This document shows, piece after piece, positions 17,046-26,290 of a stretch of 64,000 bases of DNA. The stretch is taken from contig CAMCVS010000006.1 of NCBI GenBank assembly GCA_945881965.1, positions 124,001 through 188,000 on the forward strand, in the 5' to 3' direction. The position numbers were made by a program, and so were the translations under genes. The notes below the pieces were generated by a model. The model did no database searches and was not told where the DNA came from. It saw only the letters and a program-made list of their open reading frames with translations. The DNA is from Paracoccus haematequi. Its GTDB lineage: Bacteria > Pseudomonadota > Alphaproteobacteria > Rhodobacterales > Rhodobacteraceae. The first letter of the stretch is position 1. Each line of letters begins with the position of its first letter.

Positions 17046-17375
17046 TCAGCGGAAAAAGCTACGGCGGGTTTCCTCGGCCATCGCGCGGCGCATGGAGATG
17101 TCGGCCAGTTCCGCCATCAGCATGCGGCGCGCATCAGGGTCGGTTTCCGCCGCCAGACGTTGTTGCAGCGCGGCCTCGGCTTTTTTCAGCGCGATTTCGG
17201 GGGGCAGCGCGCCCGCCTCGGCCATCATGCGGAACCCGACGCCCATCCCGGCGTCGATAAAGGGCGCCTCGGGGTGGTCGGGCAGGGGTTTGCCCTCGCC
17301 TGCAAGGCCCGTCAGCTTGCCTTCGGCAAGGGCCTTGAGGATGCGGCGTTCTGCGATGCGGTCTGATCCTGACAT
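17046..17375 (-). CDS. DUF1992 (DnaJ-homologue family) protein
   Basis: This 109-residue protein matches the DUF1992/DnaJC28-like family: an N-terminal R-I-A-E-R-R-I-x2-A helix, then G-x-G-K-P-L-P-D, G-F-R-M-M-A-E-A-G and P-P-E-I. There is no J domain. The function is unknown. It lies between the convergent pcs and the upstream truA on the same strand, 27 nt after truA. Confidence 0.85.
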   Translation of the reverse strand: MSGSDRIAERRILKALAEGKLTGLAGEGKPLPDHPEAPFIDAGMGVGFRMMAEAGALPPEIALKKAEAALQQRLAAETDPDARRMLMAELADISMRRAMAEETRRSFFR

Positions 17376-17402
17376 GGTGGGAACATGCCACAGCGGGGCG
17401 CG

Positions 17403-18170
17403 TCACGCAAAGGGATCAGTTGCATAGCCGACCCCCGTCAACGTCAACCCGTCGGGCGGCGCGACTGGGCCACAGCGGGTGCGATCGCACGCGGCAAGCG
17501 CGTCGCGCAGGTCGTCGGGGCCCCAAGCCCCGCTGCCGACCCGTTCCAGACTGCCCACCATGGAGCGGACCTGATTGTGCAGGAACGACCGCGCACGGAA
17601 ATGCAGGCGGTATTCCGTGCCGCCGGGGCAGGGCTGGGCGGTGATACGCACCTCGTCCAGCGTCTTGACCGGGCTTTTCGCCTGACACAGCGCGGCGCGG
17701 AAGGTAGTGAAATCATGCCGCCCGATGAGGCAGCGCGCCGCGTCCTGCATCGCGGCGGCGTCCAGCGGGTGCTTGACCTGCCAAGCCAGCCCCGCGTCAT
17801 GGGTCAAGGGCGCGCGCCGCGCAATGACGCGGTAGGTATAGCGCCGCTCCAGCGCCGAAAACCGGGCGTGCCAGTCGTCAGGCACAAGCGCTGCCGCCAG
17901 AATGGCAACCGGCGCCGGTTTCAGATGGAAATTCAACGCTTCCGACAGGCGGAACGGGTCCCAGTCGCGCGTCATGTCGCACTGCGCGACCTGCCCCGTG
18001 GCATGGACGCCCGCATCGGTGCGGCCTGCGGCGGCGACGGTATGCGGCCCCGGTTCCAGCCGCGCCAGTGCCGCCTCGATCGCGCATTGCACGGATGGTT
18101 GGTCAGCCTGCCGCTGCCAGCCTGCGAAAGGCTGTCCGTGGTATTCGACAAGAAGCGCGTAGCGTGGCAT
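17403..18170 (-). CDS. truA: tRNA pseudouridine38-40 synthase
   Basis: TruA makes pseudouridine at positions 38 to 40 of the tRNA anticodon arm. The 255-residue protein has the catalytic D52 in [10 protein letters not shown] and the family motifs Y-H-G-x2-F-x-G-W-Q near the N-terminus and [13 protein letters not shown] in the C-terminal half. I chose the ATG at 18170, which starts M-P-R-Y; an in-frame ATG six codons upstream (MRYARP...) is less likely. The much longer open frame upstream is Arg/Pro-rich and antisense to the Sel1-like gene. Confidence 0.96.
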   Translation of the reverse strand: MPRYALLVEYHGQPFAGWQRQADQPSVQCAIEAALARLEPGPHTVAAAGRTDAGVHATGQVAQCDMTRDWDPFRLSEALNFHLKPAPVAILAAALVPDDWHARFSALERRYTYRVIARRAPLTHDAGLAWQVKHPLDAAAMQDAARCLIGRHDFTTFRAALCQAKSPVKTLDEVRITAQPCPGGTEYRLHFRARSFLHNQVRSMVGSLERVGSGAWGPDDLRDALAACDRTRCGPVAPPDGLTLTGVGYATDPFA

Positions 18171-18214
18171 GGGCCGGGCATAGCGCAGGGATGCGCGGGC
18201 GAAAAGGGTGCGGG

Positions 18215-19087
18215 ATGCGGTGGTTGGTTCTGGCGATACTGATGCTGGCTGGCGCGGCGCAGGCGAATGAGGGCTGCGGGCGACTGGATTGGTGCGATGA
18301 GCTGGTGGTGTTCTATGCCAACGGCGTCCCGCCCTTGCCGCAGGACGCCGTTCAGGCGCAGGCGCTGCGGCAAGACTACCTCCAACTGGCAATTGCAGCC
18401 TGCCAGGCGGGTGACCCAGAGGCCTGCCGCTCGGGCCTGTCTTTGACGCAGTCTGTGCAGGCTGATGACGCGCAACCCCGTCTGTTTGCAGCGGCGGACC
18501 GTCTGTGTGATCACGATACCCCGGCGGCCTGCACGGCGGGTTTGGGGCTGCGGCTGCGTGTCGGCCTTGCGCCCATCGTCGCGGCCGCCACCGCCACCGC
18601 CCGCCACCGCCACGAGGCCGCCTGTCTGGCCGGATCGGATGCCGATTGCCGTGACTTGCGCCGCAAGCTGGGTTTCGGGCTGACCGGGATGGCGTGTGCC
18701 GAACCGGACCTGTTCCTGCGGATGGTCGTGGCCTGTATTGGCCAGTCGGACAGCACGTGTCCGGCGGTGTTCGCGGATATCCGCACGGCCCCCGCCTTGG
18801 TCGCAGGTGTCGCACTGGACCGTTTGCGCCAGTCCTGCGACACCGGAGAAAGCGGATCGTGCTATGCACTGGCACGGCTGGATGGCAGCCGTCCGCGCCG
18901 GGACTGGTATCTGGCTGCCTGCGATGCGGGTCATCCGGGCGGGTGCAGCGAACTCGGCCACCTGTTCTATGTCCAGTTCACCACCGGCAAGGGCGACGTT
19001 GTCCCCGCTGCCGACGCCTGGGCGCGGGGCTGCGATCTGGGGCATGTGCCGTCCTGCCATTACCTGAAACACCTGTCGCGGCAGTAA
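18215..19087 (+). CDS. exported Cys-rich Sel1-like repeat protein
   Basis: This 290-residue protein has a signal peptide (about residues 1 to 17) and over a dozen cysteines in pairs spaced seven to nine residues apart, within A-C-x-A-G-x-P-x-A-C-type helical repeats. That pattern is typical of Sel1-like/Hcp (cysteine-rich) periplasmic proteins, where the pairs form disulfides. The motif [16 protein letters not shown] near residue 240 is the clearest repeat. The specific role is unknown. The start at 18215 gives an M-R-W signal sequence; another ATG at 18191 is in frame. It is divergent from truA. Confidence 0.75.
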   Translation: MRWLVLAILMLAGAAQANEGCGRLDWCDELVVFYANGVPPLPQDAVQAQALRQDYLQLAIAACQAGDPEACRSGLSLTQSVQADDAQPRLFAAADRLCDHDTPAACTAGLGLRLRVGLAPIVAAATATARHRHEAACLAGSDADCRDLRRKLGFGLTGMACAEPDLFLRMVVACIGQSDSTCPAVFADIRTAPALVAGVALDRLRQSCDTGESGSCYALARLDGSRPRRDWYLAACDAGHPGGCSELGHLFYVQFTTGKGDVVPAADAWARGCDLGHVPSCHYLKHLSRQ

Positions 19088-19152
19088 TGCGCGCCACTAA
19101 CACCTTTCGCCCAAGCCCTTCCGCGCCTATCTTGGCGGCGTAACGGCGCAAG

Positions 19153-20580
19153 GTGGAATTGCCAGTGAACGTATTTGGCATCGGCGATATCGCAGACGGC
19201 ATCACCGGGCGCGTCGGCGCGGTGACCGAGGTCATCACGCAGCCGTTTTCCGATACCGTGATCCGGCTGGGCGTGACGGGGCTGGCCCGCGCGGGCAAGA
19301 CGGTGTTCATCACCTCGCTGGTGGCGAACCTGCTGGACCGCGCGCGGATGACGCAACTGAGTGCCGCGCCGCGCATCATGGCGTCCTGGCTGCAACCCCA
19401 GCCCGACGATACCGTGCCGCGTTTCGACTACGAGGCGCATCTGGCGGCGCTGACCGGGCCTGCCCCGCATTGGCCCGACAGCACGCGGACCGTCAGCGAA
19501 TTGCGCCTGTCGCTGCGGCTGCGGCCCTCTGGGCTATTGGGCGGCATGACCGGGCCGCGCACGGTGCATCTGGATATCGTGGATTACCCCGGCGAATGGC
19601 TGCTGGACCTTGGCCTGTTGGACAAAAGCTATGACGCCTGGGCCGCCGACGCGCTGGCCCGTGTCGCGGAACGCGAACAGGGCGCAGCGTTCCGCGCCGC
19701 GTTGGGCCACGTCACCCCCGACGCGCGGCATGACGAACCGACCGCGCAGGGGCTGGCCCGCGCCTTCACCGATTACCTGACGGCTGCGCGCGCGGCGGGG
19801 TTTTCCGACTGCACGCCGGGGCGGTTCCTGATGCCGGGGGAACTGGCCGGGTCGCCCGCGCTGACCTTTGCGCCGCTGCCGCCTGCGGCGGACAAACGCG
19901 GCAGCCTGCGGCGCGAGATGGAGCGGCGGTTCGAGGCCTATAAGGCGCAGGTGGTCAAACCCTTCTTCCGCGACCATTTTTCCCGTATCGACCGGCAGGT
20001 GGTGCTGGTGGATGCGCTGGGCGCGATCCATGCCGGGCCATCGGCAGTGGCCGATCTGCGCGGCGCGATGGCGGACTTGCTGGCGGCGTTTCGGCCGGGA
20101 TCAAACGACATCCTGTCGCGGCTGTTGCGCGGCAAACGGGTGGAAAAGATCCTGTTCGCCGCCACCAAGGCCGACCACCTGCACCATTCCCAACATGACC
20201 GGCTGACCGCGATCATGCAGGCGTTGCTGCGCCAGACCCGCGACCGCGCCGATTTCGCAGGCGCGCGCACGGCGGCGATGGCGATTGCGTCCCTGCGCGC
20301 CACGGTGGAACAGACGATGACGCATGGCGGGCGATCCGTCGATGTGGTGCGCGGCACGCTGTTGGACAGCGGGCGCGAGGCGGCGTTCTTTCCCGGCGAA
20401 CTGCCCGAAGACCCGGCGCGGCTGTTGTCGCAGGCGACCGACGGGGCCGAACGCTGGCTCGATGGGGCTTATCAGGCGATGAACTTTGCGCCCGCCGTGC
20501 TGCGGCTGAAACCCGGCGAAGGGCCGCCGCATATCCGGCTGGACCGCGCCGCCGAGTTTCTGATCGGGGACCGGCTGTGA
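19153..20580 (+). CDS. ycjX: YcjX-family P-loop GTPase (DUF463)
   Basis: YcjX proteins are P-loop NTPases; in enterobacteria ycjX-ycjF belongs to the PspF phage-shock regulon. This 475-residue copy has the Walker A G-L-A-R-A-G-K-T at 43 to 50, a D-x-P-G-E-W segment near 140 as Walker B/switch (L-D-I-V-D-Y-P-G-E-W), and the family T-K-A-D-H-L-H motif near 338. Starts at GTG 19153 or GTG 19165 are possible. The stop codon overlaps the start of the GNAT gene. The role in membrane stress here is inferred from the family. Confidence 0.9.
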   Translation: MELPVNVFGIGDIADGITGRVGAVTEVITQPFSDTVIRLGVTGLARAGKTVFITSLVANLLDRARMTQLSAAPRIMASWLQPQPDDTVPRFDYEAHLAALTGPAPHWPDSTRTVSELRLSLRLRPSGLLGGMTGPRTVHLDIVDYPGEWLLDLGLLDKSYDAWAADALARVAEREQGAAFRAALGHVTPDARHDEPTAQGLARAFTDYLTAARAAGFSDCTPGRFLMPGELAGSPALTFAPLPPAADKRGSLRREMERRFEAYKAQVVKPFFRDHFSRIDRQVVLVDALGAIHAGPSAVADLRGAMADLLAAFRPGSNDILSRLLRGKRVEKILFAATKADHLHHSQHDRLTAIMQALLRQTRDRADFAGARTAAMAIASLRATVEQTMTHGGRSVDVVRGTLLDSGREAAFFPGELPEDPARLLSQATDGAERWLDGAYQAMNFAPAVLRLKPGEGPPHIRLDRAAEFLIGDRL

Positions 20581-21074
20581 TGAGCGCCGCTGATCTGGCC
20601 GCGCCCGTGCAGGTGTCCGGGCCGCACCCGGCGCGGCTGTGGCATCTGCCGGGGTTGTTGGTGGTGCTGTGGTCGTTCACCCGCGCGACGCCGTGGCTGC
20701 CTGTCACCCGGTCGCGGCTGATGGATGCGCGGCTGATGGCAGTGATGATCCGGCGCGGCGAGGTGCGGGTGATGTGCGCGGGCCTGCGCCCGGTGGCCTT
20801 CATTGCCCGCGACGGAGCCTATATCAAGGCGCTGTATGTGCTGCCCGCGCTGCAAGGCCAAGGCACCGGATCGCGGCTGCTGACCGAGGCGCAGGAACAG
20901 ACCACCGTTCTGGAACTTTTCACCCATGTTCGCAATGCGGGCGCGCGCGGGTTCTATGCGCGGGCAGGCTTTACCGAGGCCGAAGGCAGTCTGGAAAACG
21001 ACGAACGGGTGCCTGACCTGCGGTTGATCTGGCAGCGGGGCGGACCGATGGCAACAGGATGGACAGGCGCATGA
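20580..21074 (+). CDS. GNAT N-acetyltransferase between ycjX and ycjF
   Basis: This 164-residue acetyl-CoA-dependent transferase has the GNAT A motif L-P-A-L-Q-G-Q-G-T-G-S-R-L-L (R/Q-x2-G-x-G/A class) near residue 95, preceded by Y-I-K-A-L-Y-V, and the B-motif strand ending in G-A-R-G-F-Y-A-R-A-G-F. It overlaps ycjX by one base (TGATG) and ycjF by four (ATGA), so all three should be translated together. The substrate is unknown. Its placement inside a ycjX-ycjF pair is unusual compared with the enterobacterial order. Confidence 0.85.
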   Translation: MSAADLAAPVQVSGPHPARLWHLPGLLVVLWSFTRATPWLPVTRSRLMDARLMAVMIRRGEVRVMCAGLRPVAFIARDGAYIKALYVLPALQGQGTGSRLLTEAQEQTTVLELFTHVRNAGARGFYARAGFTEAEGSLENDERVPDLRLIWQRGGPMATGWTGA

Positions 21075-22060
21075 CCCAGGGACCGATCCTGATCGACCTC
21101 GACGGGGCTGCGCCTGTGTCGCCCGCCGATGCGCCCCCGGTGCCCGAAACCACGCACTTCGCCGCGCCCGAGGGCCGCGCGATGCAGACAGCCGCCGCAC
21201 TGGCGGGCGGTGGGGCTGGATTGGGCCGCTTGTTTCTGGGGCTGGCCGGGTCGCTGATCGTGACGCTGCTGACGCTGTGGGCCTGGGACACGGCCACGGC
21301 GCTGATCGCGCGCGCGCCGATCCTGGGCTGGGTGGTGTCGGGGCTGATGCTGGCGCTGATCCTGCTGGCGCTGGCGCTGGCGCTGCGCGAATTGCGGGCG
21401 GTGGCGCGGCTGGCGCGGATCGACCGGGTGCAGGCCCGTATCCGCGCGGCGATGACCGACAATACGCTGCCCGCCGCGCGCAAATCGCTGGCGGAATTGC
21501 GCGCGATTTATGCGGGGCGCGCGGACCTCGCCTGGGGGCGCGACCGATTTGACGCGCGCGCGCCCGACCTGATGGACGCGGACGCGCTGTTCACGCTGGC
21601 CGAGACGGAACTGATGGCCCCGCTGGATACCCAAGCCGCCCGCGTGGTCGAGGCCGCCGCGCGGCAGGTCGCCACCGTGACCGCTGTGGTGCCGCTGCCC
21701 TTGGCCGATGTCGTGGTGGCCTTGGCGGCGAACCTGCGGATGATCCGGCAGGTGGCCGAGATTTATGGCGGGCGCGCCGGCACCTTTGGCAGTTGGCGGT
21801 TGCTGCGCGGGGTGATGACGCATCTGGTGGCGACGGGTGCCGTGGCCGTGGGCGATGACATGCTGGGGTCACTCTTGGGCGGCGGGTTGCTGGCGAAACT
21901 GTCGCGCCGCTTTGGCGAGGGGCTGGTGAATGGCGCGTTGACCGCCCGGGTGGGTCTGGCCGCCCTCGAGGTCTGCCGCCCGATGCCATTTTCGCCCGCG
22001 CGCCGCCCGTCGGTATCGGGCACGGTCAAGCGCGCGCTGACGGGGTTGTTCGGCAGCTAG
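21071..22060 (+). CDS. ycjF: YcjF/DUF697 family inner-membrane protein
   Basis: This 329-residue TIGR01620/DUF697-type protein has two adjacent membrane segments at about 55 to 80 and 85 to 110, a helical cytosolic part, and the C-terminal DUF697 region with small-residue-rich helices ([18 protein letters not shown]). YcjF is the usual partner of YcjX. I chose the ATG at 21071 for the ATGA overlap; ATG 21059 is also in frame. Its stop codon shares CTAG (22057-22060) with the convergent dtd stop. Confidence 0.85.
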   Translation: MTQGPILIDLDGAAPVSPADAPPVPETTHFAAPEGRAMQTAAALAGGGAGLGRLFLGLAGSLIVTLLTLWAWDTATALIARAPILGWVVSGLMLALILLALALALRELRAVARLARIDRVQARIRAAMTDNTLPAARKSLAELRAIYAGRADLAWGRDRFDARAPDLMDADALFTLAETELMAPLDTQAARVVEAAARQVATVTAVVPLPLADVVVALAANLRMIRQVAEIYGGRAGTFGSWRLLRGVMTHLVATGAVAVGDDMLGSLLGGGLLAKLSRRFGEGLVNGALTARVGLAALEVCRPMPFSPARRPSVSGTVKRALTGLFGS

Positions 22061-22494
22061 GCCTCGACCCACAGGGTGAACGGGCCATCGTTGACCAGCG
22101 CCACCTGCATATCCGCGCCAAAGCGCCCGGTTTCCACCGCGATGCCAAGACCCGCCAGCGTGACCGCGAACCGTTCATACAGGGCGCGCCCCACGTCAGG
22201 GGCGGCGGCCTGCGAAAATCCGGGGCGGTTGCCGCGTGATGTATCCGCGGCCAGCGTGAACTGCGACACCACCAAGGCCGACCCGCCGACATCGCCGATG
22301 GCAAGGTTGGTCTTGCCGCCCGCGTCGGCAAACATCCGCAGCTTGGCCACTTTCGCGGCCAGCCGGTCGGCGGCAGCGGCGTCATCGCTTTGCATGGCGC
22401 AGACAAGGATCAACAGCCCCGGCCCGCAGCGCCCGATGATGGCACCGTCCACACGGACGGTCGCCTCGGTGACCCGTTGCAACAGCGCGCGCAT
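22057..22494 (-). CDS. dtd: D-aminoacyl-tRNA deacylase
   Basis: Dtd hydrolyses D-aminoacyl-tRNAs and glycyl-tRNA-Ala, protecting translation. The 145-residue protein carries both active-site motifs, S-Q-F-T-L-A-A-D near residue 78 and N-D-G-P-F-T near the C-terminus; the latter is the N-x-G-P-x-T cross-subunit Gly-Pro motif. It begins M-R-A-L-L-Q-R-V as is standard. The start overlaps the nitroreductase stop codon, making it the last gene of the long minus-strand run. Confidence 0.95.
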   Translation of the reverse strand: MRALLQRVTEATVRVDGAIIGRCGPGLLILVCAMQSDDAAAADRLAAKVAKLRMFADAGGKTNLAIGDVGGSALVVSQFTLAADTSRGNRPGFSQAAAPDVGRALYERFAVTLAGLGIAVETGRFGADMQVALVNDGPFTLWVEA

Positions 22495-23171
22495 CAGGCG
22501 TCGCCCACCATCGTCAGCACATCCGTCAGCGCGGCGCGGTCGGTGCGAAACTGGTTCACGGGCGCGGCCGTGTCGGCATAGCCAAAGGCGATGGCGCACA
22601 GGATATGGCGATGCGCCGGGATGCCAAACTCGGCCCGCAACAAGGGCGCAAAGGCCGCCACCGCCGCCTGCGGCACGGATGCGACACCAGCGGCCGTGGC
22701 CGCAATCGTCCACAGTGCGATGAACCCGCCGCAATCCATCACGCCATAGGTGCCCAGATCGGCCTCGGACGTCACGAGGGCCACATGCGGCGCACCGAAC
22801 AGGCGGTAATTCTCCAGCATCTGCTGCATGCTTGCCACGCGGTCACCCTTGGCAATCCCCACCGCATCATACAACTGGAACCCGCAGGCGCGGCGGCGAT
22901 CCTGATAAACGCCGTCATAGCGTTTCGGCCAATCCAGATCGGGCTGCGATGATTGCGCGGTCGCGGTCGCATACAACCGCGCGCGAAAGCGGTCGGTTTC
23001 CGCCCTGCGCGTCACGATCACCTGCCAGGGCTGGGCATTGCACCACGACGGCGCGCGCCCGGCCGCCAGCGTGATCCGCGCGATGACATCATCCGGCACG
23101 GGATCGGGGCGAAACGCGCGGCAGGAATGGCGGCGATGCAGCACCGCCTCCAGCGTCTCAAGTTCGGTCAT
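22494..23171 (-). CDS. nitroreductase family flavoprotein
   Basis: This 225-residue FMN-dependent oxidoreductase has the N-terminal R-R-H-S-C-R-A-F (R-x-S-x-R) FMN-phosphate motif, [10 protein letters not shown] near residue 50, and a C-terminal G-Y-A-D motif where FMN contacts are expected. The physiological substrate is unknown. The ATG at 23171 overlaps the stop of the zinc-ribbon protein gene (ATGA), and its stop overlaps the dtd start. Confidence 0.9.
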   Translation of the reverse strand: MTELETLEAVLHRRHSCRAFRPDPVPDDVIARITLAAGRAPSWCNAQPWQVIVTRRAETDRFRARLYATATAQSSQPDLDWPKRYDGVYQDRRRACGFQLYDAVGIAKGDRVASMQQMLENYRLFGAPHVALVTSEADLGTYGVMDCGGFIALWTIAATAAGVASVPQAAVAAFAPLLRAEFGIPAHRHILCAIAFGYADTAAPVNQFRTDRAALTDVLTMVGDA

Positions 23172-24283
23172 TGCAGTTGCCCCTCGTTCAGCGCGATGCC
23201 GTAACCCACCGCCCCTGCAATCAGTGCGCCCAGCACCACGGCCACCGCGATCTTCCACGCCGACCACGGGCGTTCGCCCTGCACGCGGCCGGTCTGGCCA
23301 TTGACCACGAACCGATAGGTTTTGCCGCGATATTTATACGCCGCCATCCATACCGGCAGCAGCACATGCTTGAACGTCACATCGCTGACGCGGGTGTCGA
23401 TCTGGTGGATGCGTTGCTGGTCGCCGCCGATATCGAACCGTACATCGCGTTCGATCTGCCGGTCCATCAGCATCCGGGCCTCGGCAAATCCCGCGTCCAG
23501 ATCGACCTGATAGGCCTCGGCGCGGAACCCGGCCAGATATTGCGGCAGATAGGGTTGCAAGGCGGTCAGATCCCAAGGTTCCAGCGCATCGGTGAAGGTC
23601 TTGGGCAGGCTTTTCGACGCCAGCACCAGCACATCGTCAAAGAACCGCGCCACTTTGCCCCGCGCGGGCGTCCAGCGGACGCGCGGCACCTGCACCGTCT
23701 CGCGCTTGCCGTCGCGGATCACGGTCATGGTTTCGTAATAGATCGTGCCGCGTTCGCCGCTATAGCGGCTGGCGGTGTCGGCATCAAAGGTCCAGAACGG
23801 CACATAAATGCCCTCCATCCGGCGACCCTTACGGGCATAGGCCTGCAAGCCATTGGGCGCAAACCACAACCGGCCCAGCCAATCGGTCATCGCCGCCCGC
23901 GCGGCCCCCTCGTTCAGTGCAAAGGGCAACACGCCGCGCGGCTTGATATGGCGGTTGGTGCCGGTGTCCGTGACCACGGGTGTGGCGCAGAACGGGCAGG
24001 TGGTGGCATGGGCCTCGGGGTCAAATTCGACCTCTGCGCCGCAATTGGGGCAGCGCGAGACGCGGGTGTCCTCCATCTCCTGCAACGGCAACAGCCCGCG
24101 CAAGGCGCTGTCCAAGTCCAGCTCGCGGATGGCGGCCACCGCGCGCCCCGATCCCTCGATGGGCCGCTCATGCCCGCAATGATCGCAGACCAGCGCAAGC
24201 TTGGCCGGGTCATAGCGATAATCCGCCCCGCATTGCTCGCAGGGGAAACGGTGATCCTGGGTGGTTTCGGCGGTCTGTGACAT
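23168..24283 (-). CDS. double zinc-ribbon membrane protein (YdjG/YdjH-like)
   Basis: This 371-residue protein has two four-cysteine zinc ribbons (C15/C18/C33/C36 and C78/C81/C96/C99), a central region with Y-V-P-F-W-T-F-D and V-L-L-P-V-W motifs, and a single C-terminal membrane segment at about 343 to 363. Databases often mislabel such proteins as primosomal N' or helicase; no helicase motif exists here. In Bacillus the comparable zinc-ribbon membrane proteins sit beside an SPFH protein (YdjI) and PspA. The upstream gene here is also an SPFH protein, which supports that module assignment by inference. Confidence 0.8.
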   Translation of the reverse strand: MSQTAETTQDHRFPCEQCGADYRYDPAKLALVCDHCGHERPIEGSGRAVAAIRELDLDSALRGLLPLQEMEDTRVSRCPNCGAEVEFDPEAHATTCPFCATPVVTDTGTNRHIKPRGVLPFALNEGAARAAMTDWLGRLWFAPNGLQAYARKGRRMEGIYVPFWTFDADTASRYSGERGTIYYETMTVIRDGKRETVQVPRVRWTPARGKVARFFDDVLVLASKSLPKTFTDALEPWDLTALQPYLPQYLAGFRAEAYQVDLDAGFAEARMLMDRQIERDVRFDIGGDQQRIHQIDTRVSDVTFKHVLLPVWMAAYKYRGKTYRFVVNGQTGRVQGERPWSAWKIAVAVVLGALIAGAVGYGIALNEGQLQ

Positions 24284-24304
24284 GCTGTCAGGGGCCCCGG
24301 CCTT

Positions 24305-24335
24305 TCATTTTGCCGAAAATACTCCCGCCGGAGGC
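24305..24335 (+). repeat. dispersed intergenic repeat, copy 4
   Basis: TTTTGCCGAAAATACTCCCG followed by CCGGAGGC matches copies at 4919 and 52851. It lies in the 72-bp gap between the SPFH and zinc-ribbon genes, the only sizeable gap late in the operon. It lacks the longer GC hairpin. Confidence 0.65.
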
Positions 24336-24355
24336 ATCCGACGGCTGTCGCAAGT

Positions 24356-25462
24356 TCAGACCGCAGGAGGGGGCGGCGGCAGCACCGTGAACAGGCGCGC
24401 AAGGTCGGTGACGTCTTCGGCGCGCTTCCAGCCATCCTGCCCGGCGGTCCAGACCCAGCTTTCGCGGGTCAGCGTGCCATCCGCCGCCTTGCGGCCCATC
24501 GACGCCAGCGAAAACGGCCCCGTGGTCTGGCCCGCATCCGCGATATGCCAGACATGCTCGACGGGCGGGGCGGGCGGGGCAACGGGTGCTGCCGCCTCGG
24601 CGGGACGCGCACCCCAAGGGCCTGCAACCGCACCCGCCGCCTGCGCGCCCAGCATCGCGCCCATCGCGGCCCCCATCGCGCTGCCGGGGGTGCGCGCGGA
24701 TTCGGTCATCGCCTCGGCGGCGCTGTATTGCGCGAACCGGCCCAGATCGCCCGCGACGCCCATCGAGGTGCGCTTGTCCAGCGCGCGCTCGACCTCTTCG
24801 GGCAACGAGATGTTTTCGATATACAATTCCGGCAGCGCGATGCCATAGCCCGCCAGCGTCGGCTCGATCCGCTTGGCCAGAAGCGCGCCCAGATCGGCGG
24901 TATTCGCCGCCATGTCCAGCACTGGGATTCCGCTGGCCGCGATCACGCGCGAAAACTCTTGCACGATGATGTTGCGGATCTGAAAGCTGATTTCGTCCAT
25001 GGTGAATTCGCCATCGGTGCCGACGATTTCCAGCATGAACTTGCCCGGATCGGTGACGCGCACGGTATAGGTGCCGAAGGCGCGCAGCCGCACCGGGCCA
25101 AATTCCGGGTCACGGCAGATGATCGGGTTCTTGGTGCCCCATTTCAGGTCGGAGAACCGCGTCGTGTTGACGAAATAGATTTCCGACTTGAAGGGCGACC
25201 GGAACCCGTGATCCCAGTGCTGCAACGAGGTCATCACCGGCATGTTGTTGGTTTCCAACATATAAAGGCCGGGGGTGAACACATCCGCCAATTGCCCTTC
25301 ATGCACGAAAACCGCCGCCTGCCCCTCGCGCACGGTCAGCTTAGCCCCATATTTGATCTCGTGCCCCTCGCGTTCAAACCGCCACACCATGGTGTCGCGG
25401 GTGTCGTCCGTCCAGTGGATGACGTCGATGAACTGGCCGGAGAGGAAATCGAAAATGCCCAT
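24356..25462 (-). CDS. SPFH-domain protein with C-terminal GYF_2 domain (YdjI-like)
   Basis: This 368-residue protein starts M-G-I-F-D-F-L-S-G-Q-F-I-D-V-I-H-W, as in the SPFH 'virion core protein'/YdjI group. The SPFH core spans about residues 20 to 230, then a Gly/Ala-rich zipper (G-A-A-M-G-A-M-L-G-A-Q-A-A-G), then a GYF_2 (DUF4339) domain at about 300 to 360 with the family T-G-P-F and W-V-W motifs. SPFH proteins assemble on membranes; GYF domains bind proline-rich partners. Bacillus YdjI recruits PspA, but no pspA is present here. The start at 25462 is preceded by AAGGA and by a small ORF ending 2 nt earlier. Confidence 0.88.
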   Translation of the reverse strand: MGIFDFLSGQFIDVIHWTDDTRDTMVWRFEREGHEIKYGAKLTVREGQAAVFVHEGQLADVFTPGLYMLETNNMPVMTSLQHWDHGFRSPFKSEIYFVNTTRFSDLKWGTKNPIICRDPEFGPVRLRAFGTYTVRVTDPGKFMLEIVGTDGEFTMDEISFQIRNIIVQEFSRVIAASGIPVLDMAANTADLGALLAKRIEPTLAGYGIALPELYIENISLPEEVERALDKRTSMGVAGDLGRFAQYSAAEAMTESARTPGSAMGAAMGAMLGAQAAGAVAGPWGARPAEAAAPVAPPAPPVEHVWHIADAGQTTGPFSLASMGRKAADGTLTRESWVWTAGQDGWKRAEDVTDLARLFTVLPPPPPAV

Positions 25463-25464
25463 GA

Positions 25465-25656
25465 TCAGATCTTTTCCTTGGCGGGTTTCGTGATGAAGCT
25501 GGCAGCCGTCGGCGGATTGGGGGCCTTTGGCGGCATCGGATCGGTGCCTTGGCGCATAATTGACGCGCCTACCGTCGTCGGACCACGTTTTTCCCATCGC
25601 CCATCCGCAGGTGTCATCCTTGCTTGGTAGCCGTCAGTCAGGATTTTTCGGTTCAT
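25465..25656 (-). CDS. small ORF of 63 residues ahead of the SPFH gene
   Basis: The ORF has a strong GAGGAG 5 nt before its ATG, overlaps the end of the DUF6338 gene by 23 nt, and stops 2 nt before the SPFH start. The protein is Pro-rich and basic at its C-terminus with no membrane segment or recognised domain. A Pro-rich segment (M-P-P-K-A-P-N-P-P) could in principle be a GYF ligand; that is speculation. Position and ribosome site favour a real gene; lack of known family limits confidence. Confidence 0.5.
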   Translation of the reverse strand: MNRKILTDGYQARMTPADGRWEKRGPTTVGASIMRQGTDPMPPKAPNPPTAASFITKPAKEKI

Positions 25657-26290
25657 CGCGGGACTCCTCGGGGATTGGAAGGAATTCTATCGACCTCAGG
25701 TTCGTCAAGGACAGTAACACAGAGCGGGCAGGCTCACTGCCTGTCCATATGGTATCGTCCCCAACAGAATAAATACGTTCCAGAAAAATGTCACTGCGCT
25801 GCGGGTCGCTGGCGGCCAGCGAGTGTTCGCCAAAATAGCCATGCACCACCGTGCCATCCTGAAAGCTGACGATGACGAAACAGGGGTCGCGTTCGGCAAA
25901 GGCGAAATCGTAGGCCCGTCGTGTCGGATGCACCACAGGCATGGACAGACGCCGCAGGATTGCCGCGTTCCAGCCACCGCGTAGGTTCCAGCCGAACACC
26001 GCGCCAAGGATCGCGGGCAAGACCAGCACTTCGGCGAAAAAGACAGAGCGCGGCGCAAGGGTCACGCGCGTTCCCGACAAACGGTCAAAGCCCACCTCCA
26101 GCGCCGACATCAACAGCAGGAATATCAGCTGGTTGATAAGGCTAAGAACGATGGCTTCGAACACCACCTCGCCGCTGCGCGGACGTTCGCCCAGAACAAA
26201 ACGGCCCCGCACCGAGAAAATGATGAAGCCCGCCAGAAAGTATCGGGCAAAAAACTCGAAACTTTCAGGCCGGACGAGGTCGGTCAGCAT
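25634..26290 (-). CDS. DUF6338 family membrane protein
   Basis: This 218-residue protein has N-terminal membrane segments at about 12 to 30, 45 to 65 and 82 to 102 and a soluble C-terminal region with an R-R-A-Y-D-F-A-F segment and F-Q-D-G-T-V-V-H-G-Y-F-G motif, as in DUF6338. The function is unknown. Its ATG abuts the stop of the DUF2927 gene (TGAATG) with no gap, so the two are coupled. Its GC content dips near the 3' end. Confidence 0.7.
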   Translation of the reverse strand: MLTDLVRPESFEFFARYFLAGFIIFSVRGRFVLGERPRSGEVVFEAIVLSLINQLIFLLLMSALEVGFDRLSGTRVTLAPRSVFFAEVLVLPAILGAVFGWNLRGGWNAAILRRLSMPVVHPTRRAYDFAFAERDPCFVIVSFQDGTVVHGYFGEHSLAASDPQRSDIFLERIYSVGDDTIWTGSEPARSVLLSLTNLRSIEFLPIPEESRDEPKNPD

